From a bacterium (GTDB lineage: Bacteria > Planctomycetota > UBA1135 > GCA-002686595), in the NCBI GenBank assembly GCA_024226735.1, contig JAAELL010000568.1:1-62385 (forward strand): a DNA stretch of 62,385 nucleotides. Direction: 5' to 3'. Under the pieces are notes generated by a model. The model was given only the letters and a program-made list of their open reading frames with translations. It was not told the origin of the DNA and did no database searches. Shown here in pieces: positions 53,654 to 61,225 of this stretch (position 1 is the stretch's first letter; each line of letters opens with the position of its first letter). Both the position numbers and the translations under genes were made by a program.

Positions 53654-54079
53654 TCAGGAGTGGGCGGTGTCGTTCGGCCGGCCCTCGGAGAGCTCTCGCT
53701 TGGCCTCCGCGAGCAGATCGATGTATTCGTCTAGCGACTGTACGGAGGCGCCCGAGCGCACGCTCTGCAGAGTCTGCGTGTAGCGCTCGTAGCGATCGCG
53801 GCAGTGCTTGACGTACTCCTCGTTGAGCACGGCGTATTGGCGTTGGTAGTCCACGGCGGCCGCGTGCGCGCGCTCCATGGCGTCGTCGCCTGCGGCGGCG
53901 GAGCGCAACGCACCGCCGTACTTTTCGCCCAAGGTCCGCGCCTTGTTCGAAGCGTCCGCTGCGACTCCGGCGATGTCGAGCCGGTAGCTCGAGTACACCT
54001 CGTGCATTTGCTTCACGAAGTCGCGCGCGAGCTCCTGCTGTGACTGCGAATACCGGGACAGGCGATCTGGACTCACCAT
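53654..54079 (-). CDS. 141-aa helical protein at the head of the NRPS operon, unknown
   Basis: A 141-aa, almost wholly alpha-helical, charged protein (for example LARDFVKQMHEVYSSYRL, AAVDYQRQYAVLNEEYVKHC and SLDEYIDLLAEAKRELSE). It has no signal peptide or membrane span and I recognise no family; phasin-like or coiled-coil packing is possible. ATG 54079 is strongly supported by AAGGAGGAGAGTGAG just upstream. The NRPS start follows about 100 bp after its stop on the same strand, so it may be the first gene of the operon. Confidence 0.8.
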   Translation of the reverse strand: MVSPDRLSRYSQSQQELARDFVKQMHEVYSSYRLDIAGVAADASNKARTLGEKYGGALRSAAAGDDAMERAHAAAVDYQRQYAVLNEEYVKHCRDRYERYTQTLQSVRSGASVQSLDEYIDLLAEAKRELSEGRPNDTAHS

Positions 54080-54125
54080 CTCACTCTCCTCCTTGTTAGG
54101 TCCCCTTGAATGCGATCGGGACCGT

Positions 54126-54169
54126 TGCCAGGAATGGCATGAACTCTCTCGTGGTGCGCAAACGCTTGC
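54126..54169. promoter_or_regulatory. Two operator-like palindromes upstream of the NRPS operon
   Basis: TGCCA-GGAA-TGGCA (54126-54139) is a perfect inverted repeat. GCAAACGCTTGC (54158-54169) is a near-palindrome centred on a CG, resembling LacI-family operators. Both lie 50-90 bp before the helical gene's ATG (minus strand). No -35/-10 pair is certain. Confidence 0.35.
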
Positions 54170-54350
54170 CGGCGTTCGCGCGTGGGTCAGTCTACTCTCT
54201 CCTTCGCGAGGCGTGGCGGACACCCGTCGCCGACCGGCCGTTCGTGCTGCAGCGCGAACGAACACGAGTGTCCCGTCTTGATCCACTCGCTGGTGCGAGG
54301 GGACGCGTGCGACAGCGCGGCCCCCTGCACGACGGTGCGCGGTCTGGCCA

Positions 54351-55208
54351 TTACTGAAACGGCACCTCGACCGCGTCGGTGAAGTTGTTGCCGCCCTTGT
54401 CCCGGTGCCAGCATTGGAAATACTACGTGTCACCGGCCGTGGGCGCGTAGGCCGGCGGGAACGCCGCGGCGACCGGGATCGCCTGCGTGTCGACCTCGAT
54501 CGAGAGGTAGCCGAAGTCCCCCGTGTTGCCCTGCAGTGCCCAGAACCGACCGAGGTCGTCGCCGCCGCCGAGGCAGAAGTTGCCGTTGCTCCCCGAGGGG
54601 TTCGCGATGAAGCCGGAGATGTCGTTGGCGAGGAAGTAGCCGAACTCGTTCGGCGGTCGGTCGACGGCGGTCAGGAAGAAGTCGTTGTCGAGCGCGACGG
54701 GACTGCCGCCGGCCTGGATCTTGCCCGTCTCGCCCGTCGAGTTCGCAACGGCCGTGCAGTAGTTGGTTCCGAGCGGGACGACCTCGATGGTGAAGACCTC
54801 GATCTCGTCCCACGCCGTCTGGGTGAAGCCGGAGCTCGAGTCCTGCTGGACCCAGATGTCGTGGCCGCCGCCGAAGGTGGGGCCGTAGGAGGCGGTGTTG
54901 TACCTCTGCCACTGGCGCCATTGCTCCTGGTACGCGCCCGACTCGAAGTTGACGATCGATGCGGGGGGCGTGAGGCCGATGCCGTCGACGGCGGTGTGGA
55001 AGTCCTGTGACGTGCTGCCGGGCGCCTTGTCGAACACGTTGGTGAGCACGAGCGGGCCGCCCTCGTCGAGCAGGACGCCGAGCCACGTGACGTCCGCGGT
55101 CGTGAGCAGGTCTGAGCCGCCCACGATGGTCTGGGCGCCGGCGAGGGGGGTGAGAGCGACGCCGGTCAGGATGCCGGTCCGGATGGCGGGGGCGAAACGG
55201 CGGATCAG
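54351..55208 (-). pseudogene. Secreted protein gene with internal TAG and no standard start codon
   Basis: The frame from CTG 55208 gives a clear signal peptide (IRRFAPAIRTGILTGVAL, cleavage after AGA) with GGAG five bases upstream. No ATG, GTG or TTG exists upstream in frame before a stop; the first internal GTG/ATG would lose the signal peptide. The C-terminal domain (TNYCTAVANSTGETGK, EFGYFLANDISGF, NFCLGG) matches that of the giant secreted protein. A TAG at 54423-54425 interrupts the domain at GDT; the next 22 codons in frame encode YFQCWHRDKGGNNF and end VEVPFQ, exactly the expected finish, with TAA at 54351-54353. A single TGG-to-TAG or TAT-to-TAG change would explain it. Possible sequencing error. 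Confidence 0.75.
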
Positions 55209-55342
55209 GGGGTCTCCAAGGATCGTGGATCGAAATCGGAGGGCCCCTCCATGTGGGGCCCGTCTTGCTCCGTCGAACGACGACGGCCGTCAAGCCCGCC
55301 AGGCTGGATCGCTCTTCCGTCGGACATTAGTGTGTCGGTGCG

Positions 55343-56002
55343 ATGCAATTCGAAATCCACGGCAATCCGGACTACGGCGAGGTGCAGGTCGGCCTCTCTC
55401 CTGGCGAGAAGCTGGTCACCGAGAGCGGCGCGATGAGCCGCATGTCGGTCGGGCTCGAGCTGAAAAGCCGCGTCCTCGGAGGGATGCTGCCCGCGCTCGG
55501 CCGCAAGTTCCTCGGTGGCGAGTCGTTCTTCCTGGGCGAGTACGGCGGCGACCGCGGCGGGGAGCTTTGGTTGTCGCCCGGCGTTCCGGGCACCGTCGTC
55601 CACAGGAAGCTCAACGACGATGCGGTCTATCTGACCGCCGGCTCGTTCCTCGCCTGCACGCCGGGGGTCCACCTCAAGACCAAGTTCGGGGGCGTGCGCG
55701 CCTTCTTCAGTGGAGAGGGCGCGTTCTTCATCGAGTGCTCGGGCCAGGGCGAGCTGTTCTACAACGCCTACGGCTCCGTTCTCGAGCGCGAGATCGACGG
55801 CGCGCTGACCGTCGACACGGGGCACCTCGTCGCCTGGGAGCCGAGCCTCTCCTACAAGATCGGCGGCATGGGAGGGATCAAGCAGACCCTGTTCTCGGGC
55901 GAGGGGCTCGTCATGCGCTTCGAGGGACGTGGCAAGCTCTGGCTCCAGACGCGGCACCTGTCCTCGACCGCCCGCTGGCTGACCCCCTTCACGATCGGGT
56001 AG
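55343..56002 (+). CDS. AIM24 family protein, copy 1
   Basis: A 219-aa beta-rich protein of the AIM24 (TIGR00266) family, related to a mitochondrial biogenesis factor of unknown mechanism. It has the repeated ESGAM, FLGGESFFLGEY and YNAYGSV motifs and the AWEPSLSY and KLWLQTR segments. It is the first of three tandem paralogues, with stops and starts only a few bases apart. It is divergent from the broken secreted-protein gene; the 134 bp between likely holds the promoter. No signal peptide is present. Confidence 0.9.
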   Translation: MQFEIHGNPDYGEVQVGLSPGEKLVTESGAMSRMSVGLELKSRVLGGMLPALGRKFLGGESFFLGEYGGDRGGELWLSPGVPGTVVHRKLNDDAVYLTAGSFLACTPGVHLKTKFGGVRAFFSGEGAFFIECSGQGELFYNAYGSVLEREIDGALTVDTGHLVAWEPSLSYKIGGMGGIKQTLFSGEGLVMRFEGRGKLWLQTRHLSSTARWLTPFTIG

Positions 56003-56006
56003 CGCG

Positions 56007-56696
56007 ATGCAAATCGAAATCCTCGCACGCGGCGCCTTCGGGAGCGCCCTCATCCACCTCGACCCGGGCGAGTCGTTCGTCTCCGAGTCGGGGGCGATGT
56101 TCCGCGCCTCGTCGAACATGGACATCGACGTCACGACCAAGTCGAAGGGCAAGGGCGGGCTTCTGGCCGGGGTCAAGCGCCTGCTCGGCGGCGACAACTT
56201 CTTCTTCTCGACCTACCGCACGACCGACGGCGGCGCCGGCGAGGTCGGACTGTCACCGACACTCGGCGGGGAGGTGCGCGAGATCGCCATGGACGGCGTC
56301 ACCAGCTGGGTGTGCGCCGGCGGAAGCTACATGGCGTCCTCGTCCGAGCTCCAGCTCGACGTGCAGTTCCAGGGGCTGCGCGGTCTCTTCAGCGGGGAAA
56401 ACCTGTTCTTCATGCACGTGCAGGGAGAAGGCTCGCTCCTCGTGAATGCCTACGGTCGCATCAGCGAGGTCGAGGTCGACGGGGAGCTGATCATCGACAC
56501 GGGCCACCTGGTCGCTTTCGAGGAGACGCTGACGTACACGACGACCAAGACCGGCGGCTCCTGGGTCACTTCGTTTCTCGCGGGCGAGGGCATCGTCATG
56601 CACTTCAAGGGGCGCGGCCGCGTGTTCGTCCAGTCCCACAACGCCAAGGAGTTCGGGACGCGTCTCGGGCGCCTGCTCCCACCGCGAAGGGGCTAA
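56007..56696 (+). CDS. AIM24 family protein, copy 2
   Basis: A 229-aa AIM24-family protein, 4 bp after copy 1. Conserved ESGAMF, LLGGDNFFFSTY, VNAYGRI and RVFVQSHN segments align with the other copies. It carries extra acidic and basic residues (TKSKGKGG) near residue 46. It is the most divergent of the three by eye. The family's biochemical role is unknown; tandem copies suggest a hetero-oligomer. Confidence 0.9.
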   Translation: MQIEILARGAFGSALIHLDPGESFVSESGAMFRASSNMDIDVTTKSKGKGGLLAGVKRLLGGDNFFFSTYRTTDGGAGEVGLSPTLGGEVREIAMDGVTSWVCAGGSYMASSSELQLDVQFQGLRGLFSGENLFFMHVQGEGSLLVNAYGRISEVEVDGELIIDTGHLVAFEETLTYTTTKTGGSWVTSFLAGEGIVMHFKGRGRVFVQSHNAKEFGTRLGRLLPPRRG

Positions 56697-56699
56697 TCG

Positions 56700-57371
56700 A
56701 TGAACTACGAAATCCTGAGCCAGCCGAGCTACGCGCTCGTCGAAGTGCGCCTCGAGTCGGGCGAGTCGATCGTGACCGATTCGGGGGCCATGACGTGGAT
56801 GGACCCGACGCTCCGGACGGCGACGACGACCCGCGGCGGAGCGCTGTCGGGTCTGAAACGCAAGTTCTTGACCGGCGAGAGCTTCTTCCAGAACACCTAT
56901 ACGGCGACCGACGGCGCGGGCACGCTGGGGATCGCAGGCGGCAGCGCCGGGGACGTCGTCGCCTACGACATGGTCGACGGCGAGCTCTTCCTGGAAAAGG
57001 GCGCGTACCTGGCCTCGGAGAGCACGATCACGTGCGACCCGAAGTTCTCCGGGCTGCGCGGCTTCTTCAACGAGGGGCTGTTCATCCTGCGCTGCACGGG
57101 GACGGGAACGCTGTTCTTCAACGCCTACGGCGACATCCAGGAGGTCGACGTCGACGGCCAGTACCTGGTCGACAACGGTTACGCGGTCGCGTGGGAGCCG
57201 ACGCTCGACTTCCAGTTGACGAAGGCGCGGCGCATCCGCTCGTTCCTCTTCGGCGACCAGATCCTGCTGCGCTTCTCGGGGCGCGGGAAGCTGTGGATCC
57301 AGTCGCGCAGTCCGCAGTCGCTCGCGAACTGGGTGCACCCGTTCCGCCGCGTCCAAAGGGAGAACCGTTAG
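56700..57371 (+). CDS. AIM24 family protein, copy 3
   Basis: A 223-aa AIM24-family protein, 3 bp after copy 2, with DSGAM, FLTGESFFQNTY, FNAYGDI, AWEPTLDF and KLWIQSRS. Its TAG stop lies inside the first base pairs of a strong GC hairpin (57368-57394) that probably ends the operon. Confidence 0.9.
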   Translation: MNYEILSQPSYALVEVRLESGESIVTDSGAMTWMDPTLRTATTTRGGALSGLKRKFLTGESFFQNTYTATDGAGTLGIAGGSAGDVVAYDMVDGELFLEKGAYLASESTITCDPKFSGLRGFFNEGLFILRCTGTGTLFFNAYGDIQEVDVDGQYLVDNGYAVAWEPTLDFQLTKARRIRSFLFGDQILLRFSGRGKLWIQSRSPQSLANWVHPFRRVQRENR

Positions 57372-57411
57372 GGGGGGGCAAAGCCCCCCCCTAAGTGCCG
57401 CTTCGCGGCAC
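57368..57411 (+). terminator. Two tandem GC-rich hairpins after the AIM24 operon
   Basis: A perfect 12-bp stem with a 3-base loop spans 57368-57394 (TTA, eight G, C, then AAA and the complement). GTGCCGC-TTC-GCGGCAC follows at 57395-57411. A third small hairpin, CAACCGC-TGAC-GCGGTTG, lies at 57429-57446. No T tract is present, yet the stem strength makes a stop or RNA-stability role likely. Confidence 0.6.
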
Positions 57412-57470
57412 GGTTCCTATCTCTGGTTCAACCGCTGACGCGGTTGAGACGGGGGAAAGTGGCGCGTCAC

Positions 57471-57531
57471 GGGGTGACGGGGGCGGGTGACGGGGGCGGG
57501 TGACGGGGGCGGTGACGGGGGCGGGTCGGGA
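57471..57531 (+). repeat. G-rich 13-bp tandem repeat upstream of asparaginase
   Basis: About four to five copies of GGGTGACGGGGGC with small length variants. The G tracts could fold into a quadruplex. It lies immediately upstream of, or within the extreme 5' end of, the asparaginase frame. Confidence 0.85.
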
Positions 57532-57559
57532 TGGTGAGTCGAGAACACGAAGTCGAGCT

Positions 57560-59083
57560 TTGACGGGAAGGACGAGAACGCGGGTCCTGTTGGTCTACAC
57601 CGGCGGGACGATCGGGATGCTCCCACGGGACCCGGAGAATCCGGCGAGCCCGCTGGTGCCGCGGCCTTTTGCCGACTCGCTCGCGTTCAACCCCGGCCTC
57701 GAGGCAGCGATCCGCGGCCTCGGTAGCGGGATCGACTTCGACGTGGACCGTGACGTGCGCTCGATCGATCCGCCGATCGATTCGGCCGCCGTTCGGCCCG
57801 AGCACTGGGTCGAGTTGGCGCGGCTGATCGAGCGCGAGATCGAGGGCTACGACGGTGTCGTCGTGATCCACGGCACCGACACGATGGCGTACACCGCGTC
57901 CGCGCTCGCCTTCCTGTTCGAGAACCTCGCCAAGCCGGTCGTGCTCACGGGCTCGCAGATGCCGCTCTTCCGCACGCCCTCCGACGCACGCAACAACCTC
58001 TTGAACGCGATCGAGGTCGCGGCGCACAGCTCGCCCGGCGTCCCGATCATTCCCGAGGTGTTGATCGTGTTCGGCGATCGGATCCTGCGCGGCTGCCAGG
58101 CCACCAAGGTGTCGTCGTCCGCGCGCAACGCCTTCGCGTCGCTCAACGGCCCCGACCTGGGTGAGATCGAGCCGGGCCGGATCCGCGTCTTCCACGGTCG
58201 CCTTCGGCACCGCCCCGATCCTGCGCGCGAGCCCTTCTCCGTGCGCTATGAGATGTTCGCGCAGGAGAACCGGCGCGCGCGCGTGATCGGGATCGAGCTG
58301 ACGCCGGATCTGCACCTCGGCGATCTCGCCGCCCTGCTGGCCCTGCCGGACCTCGTCGGCGTCATCCTGCACACCTACGGCGTCGGCAACGCGCCACCTG
58401 ACCCGGAGCTGTACGCGCTCCTGCGCCGCGCCGCGGACGCGGGGTGCTTGATCGTCAACGTCTCGCAGTGCCTGCACGGGCAGGTCCAGATGGGTCGCTA
58501 CGCATCTTCCTCGGAACTCTCCGAGTACGGCGTCGCCAGTGGCATGGACATGACGGACGAGACCGCGCGCATCAAGATCTACTGGGCGCTCGCGACGCAG
58601 GTTGGCGACGCGCGCCGGACGCAGATGCAGATCAGCCAGCGCGGCGAGCAGACCGAGGACCTCTTCGACGTCGCCTTCGGCCCCGTCCTCGACCCCGCCG
58701 ACGTGCACGTCGCCGGTGCGCGCTTCGACGCGCGCTTCGAGCCCGCGAACCTGCGCCAAGCCGTACTGCGCCTCGGCGGCGCGCGCTTCGTGCGCGAAGC
58801 GGGGACCGCTGCGCCGGCCGAGCCGTGCGTGCACGTATTCCTCAACGATCCGCGGGCCTCGCGGGAGTCCGACCCGAGCGCGGCACGCTGCATCGCGACG
58901 TGGACCGGGGCGTGGGATGCGGAGGCCGAGTCGTGGGTCGAGGACGTCACGGATGGGCTGGGACTGCTGGGGGAGGGCGAGGTCTACCTCACGCTCGTCT
59001 GCCCACCTGGCGTGCGGATCGTGTGCCGCGGGGTGTTCCTCGCGCTGTTCGCGCGGATCGTGCGCCAAATACTAGTCCGCTGA
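57560..59083 (+). CDS. Type I (cytoplasmic-like) L-asparaginase with C-terminal extension
   Basis: A 507-aa asparaginase that hydrolyses L-asparagine to aspartate and ammonia. Motif 1 is VYTGGTIGM (first catalytic Thr) and motif 2 is VIHGTDTMAYTA (second Thr with Asp). About 350 residues match the usual enzyme; the remaining ~150 (from about QISQRGEQTEDLF) are an extra domain I do not recognise. TTG 57560 is my choice; GTG 57500 lies in the G-rich repeat and would add a Arg/Thr-rich tail. The stop lies 4 bp before the MITE-2 insertion site. The product aspartate could feed decarboxylases nearby, but that link is speculative. Confidence 0.85.
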   Translation: MTGRTRTRVLLVYTGGTIGMLPRDPENPASPLVPRPFADSLAFNPGLEAAIRGLGSGIDFDVDRDVRSIDPPIDSAAVRPEHWVELARLIEREIEGYDGVVVIHGTDTMAYTASALAFLFENLAKPVVLTGSQMPLFRTPSDARNNLLNAIEVAAHSSPGVPIIPEVLIVFGDRILRGCQATKVSSSARNAFASLNGPDLGEIEPGRIRVFHGRLRHRPDPAREPFSVRYEMFAQENRRARVIGIELTPDLHLGDLAALLALPDLVGVILHTYGVGNAPPDPELYALLRRAADAGCLIVNVSQCLHGQVQMGRYASSSELSEYGVASGMDMTDETARIKIYWALATQVGDARRTQMQISQRGEQTEDLFDVAFGPVLDPADVHVAGARFDARFEPANLRQAVLRLGGARFVREAGTAAPAEPCVHVFLNDPRASRESDPSAARCIATWTGAWDAEAESWVEDVTDGLGLLGEGEVYLTLVCPPGVRIVCRGVFLALFARIVRQILVR

Positions 59084-59087
59084 ATCC

Positions 59088-59269
59088 TAGTGGTGTGAAG
59101 CAGACATTCGCAGTCGTATCCCGGCCCGCATGCACGCGCCACGGCGTTGCGGCTCCTCCGACCAATCCCAGTATCACCGTATTGGCAGCGAAGTTGCATC
59201 GTCGCCGCGCCTTGTGGCACGCACACGCGAACTCGGGACAAGACCGCAACTGTCTGCATCACACCACTA
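59088..59269. mobile_element. MITE-like element 2 (178 bp, TA-flanked)
   Basis: Left end GTGGTGTGAAGCAGACATTCG (59090) pairs with the right end, whose reverse complement starts GTGGTGTGATGCAGACAGTTG; similarity extends past 55 bp to GCCAC. TA flanks lie at 59088-59089 and 59268-59269. The interior has no coding frame. The element shares GTGGTGTG and CAGA with element 1 but differs inside. An 11-bp direct repeat ACTAGTCCGCT occurs at 59071-59081 and 59266-59276, flanking the element. Confidence 0.85.
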
Positions 59270-59274
59270 GTCCG

Positions 59275-59747
59275 CTAACGCAGGCTGCAGCGCTTGCCCC
59301 AGTCCCACTGGCCGTACACGACCTCCTTTGGGACGCGGATCCCAGCCGCGCGCAACGCGACCATCGCCAAGCCGCGGTGGTGGGCCTCGTGTGCGATGAG
59401 GTAGCCGAGAAAGGTCGCCGGCGGGCCGCGCCACCCTTGACCTTGCCCGCCTCTTCGCTGGCCTCGAGGAAGCATGCGATCGCCTTCTCGGACTTGGCGA
59501 GCGCCCGCTTGAGGGACGCTGCGGTCGGGCGTGGGTCCTTGGGCAGCGGCTCGAGCCCCTGCGCGAGGTCGGGCGCCGCGTGGTCGAGCCAGCGGCGGCG
59601 CACGTCGTGCATGTGCGCGAACTGGGCGGCGACGCCCCGGGTGCGTGAGTCGTAGCGCGCCGCGAGCGCGGTCTTGTCGAGGTTCGCGAGCACGAATGTG
59701 TTCACCTCCGCCGCCATGCGCCACGTCGCTGCGAGCTCGGATGCCAT
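59275..59747 (-). pseudogene. DinB-family protein gene with a frameshift
   Basis: The N-terminal half (MASELAATWRMAAEVNTFVL, then AQFAHMHDVRRRWLDHAA) is in one frame from ATG 59747, and the C-terminal half (FLGYLIAHEAHHRGLAMVALR, ending GKRCSLR) is in another. The switch lies in the GC run at about 59414-59436, and one added base would join them. The HHRG and HDVRRRW motifs are the DinB metal-binding pattern. DinB proteins are small helical metalloproteins, often thiol-dependent transferases. Either a genuine inactivating frameshift or a sequencing error. It is divergent from the decarboxylase gene. Confidence 0.7.
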
Positions 59748-59806
59748 TGCACCCACACGATACGTGGCGGGAGCATGATGGGCCACGGAGTCGCTAAGAT
59801 CGCCCC

Positions 59807-61225
59807 ATGCACCACGAAGAATTCCGGCGCCTCGGGCACGCCGTTGTCGATCGTCTCGCGGACTACTTCGAGACCGTCGACGACCGGCCGGTCGCCGCGG
59901 ACGTCGAGCCCGCCGAGGTGATGCGCCACTTCCAGGAGCCGCCGCCGCGCTCGGGAAAGGCGGGGGAGGAGGTGCTCGCGGAGCTCGACGAGAAGCTGAT
60001 GCCGTACTGTACGCACACCGGCTCCGGCGGCTACATGGGGCTAATCACGGCGAGCCCTCTGCCGGTCGGAGTCCTGGGCGACTTCATCGCTTCGGCCCTC
60101 AACCAGAACGTCGGCGTGTACTCGATCGGTCCCAGTGCGGTCGCGATGGAGCGCGAGACCGTGCGCTGGCTGTGCGAGTTGGCCGGCTACGGCGCGGGCG
60201 CTGGTGGGAACCTGACGAGCGGCGGGATGACCGCCAACTTGATCGGCCTCAAGCTCGCGCGCGACGCGGTCAGCTCGGCGCACGACTCGGGGGTCGAGGG
60301 CAAGTGGGCGGTGTACACGAGCGAGGAGCGGCACGTGTCCGTCGACAAGGCCGTCGACCTGGTCGGCTTCGGCCGTGAGGGCCTGCGCGCGATCCCGACC
60401 GACGACGTGCTGCGCGTGCGCCTCGACGCGCTCGAGGAGGCGCTTGCCCAGGACAAGGCGCGTGGGGTGCGGCCCGCGTGCATCGTCGCGATGGCGGGCT
60501 CGACCAACACGGGCGCCGTCGACGACCTGGAGGCGCTGCGGCGGATCGCGGACCGCGAGGGTATATGGCTGCACGCCGACGCCGCCTACGGCGGGGGCCT
60601 GCTCGTCTCCGGGCGCTTCCGCGAGACGCTGCGCGGCATCGAGCAGGCGGATTCGATCACGATCGACCCACACAAGTGGTTCTACGCGCCCGTCGACGCC
60701 GGGGCGGTCCTCGTGCGCGACGCGGGTGCGTTGACGCGCTCGTTCAGCATCCGGCCCGCGTACCTCACCGAGCTCGACGACGCGGGCGAGCGCTATGCGT
60801 TCTACGAGCATGGGCTCGAGCAGAGCCGGCGCTTCCGCGCGCTGAAGGTCTGGATGAGCTTCAAGCGCTACGGGACCGACGAGATCGGACGCTGGGTCGA
60901 CGCCAACGTCGACCAGGCGCGCCACCTGCACGCACTCGCCGAAGCCCACCCGCGCTTCGCGTCGATCACCGAGCCCCCGATGTCCGCGGCTTGCGTGCGC
61001 TACCTGCCACGGCGCGAGCTGGACGAGGACTCTGTCCATCGGCTGCACGATGCCGTCGCCGCCCGCATCGAGCGCGGCGGCGAGTTCTGGATCGGCACGA
61101 CGCGCATCAAGGGGCACTCGTGGTTCCGGGCCTGTCCGGTCAACTTCCGCACGACGCGCGAGCACATGGACCGGCTCTTTGCGCTGCTGGAGCGCGAGTG
61201 TGCGGTGCTCGAGGCCGCGCGATGA
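59807..61225 (+). CDS. PLP-dependent group II decarboxylase, second copy type
   Basis: A 472-aa fold-type I PLP decarboxylase. Lys290 in TIDPHKWFYAP is the PLP lysine, with His176 (EERHVS) and Asp258 (LHADAAYGG). The length and the HADAAYGG/DPHKW motifs are typical of aromatic-L-amino-acid-type decarboxylases. It is clearly distinct from the NRPS-linked decarboxylase (LHLDGAFG). It overlaps the next gene by ATGA, so the lipoprotein is probably co-expressed. Substrate unknown. Confidence 0.92.
   Translation: MHHEEFRRLGHAVVDRLADYFETVDDRPVAADVEPAEVMRHFQEPPPRSGKAGEEVLAELDEKLMPYCTHTGSGGYMGLITASPLPVGVLGDFIASALNQNVGVYSIGPSAVAMERETVRWLCELAGYGAGAGGNLTSGGMTANLIGLKLARDAVSSAHDSGVEGKWAVYTSEERHVSVDKAVDLVGFGREGLRAIPTDDVLRVRLDALEEALAQDKARGVRPACIVAMAGSTNTGAVDDLEALRRIADREGIWLHADAAYGGGLLVSGRFRETLRGIEQADSITIDPHKWFYAPVDAGAVLVRDAGALTRSFSIRPAYLTELDDAGERYAFYEHGLEQSRRFRALKVWMSFKRYGTDEIGRWVDANVDQARHLHALAEAHPRFASITEPPMSAACVRYLPRRELDEDSVHRLHDAVAARIERGGEFWIGTTRIKGHSWFRACPVNFRTTREHMDRLFALLERECAVLEAAR

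Noticed and set aside
54430..55293. A 287-aa frame overlapping the broken secreted gene
   Set aside because: Arg/His/Pro-rich composition and no motif; the other frame carries the signal peptide and conserved domain.
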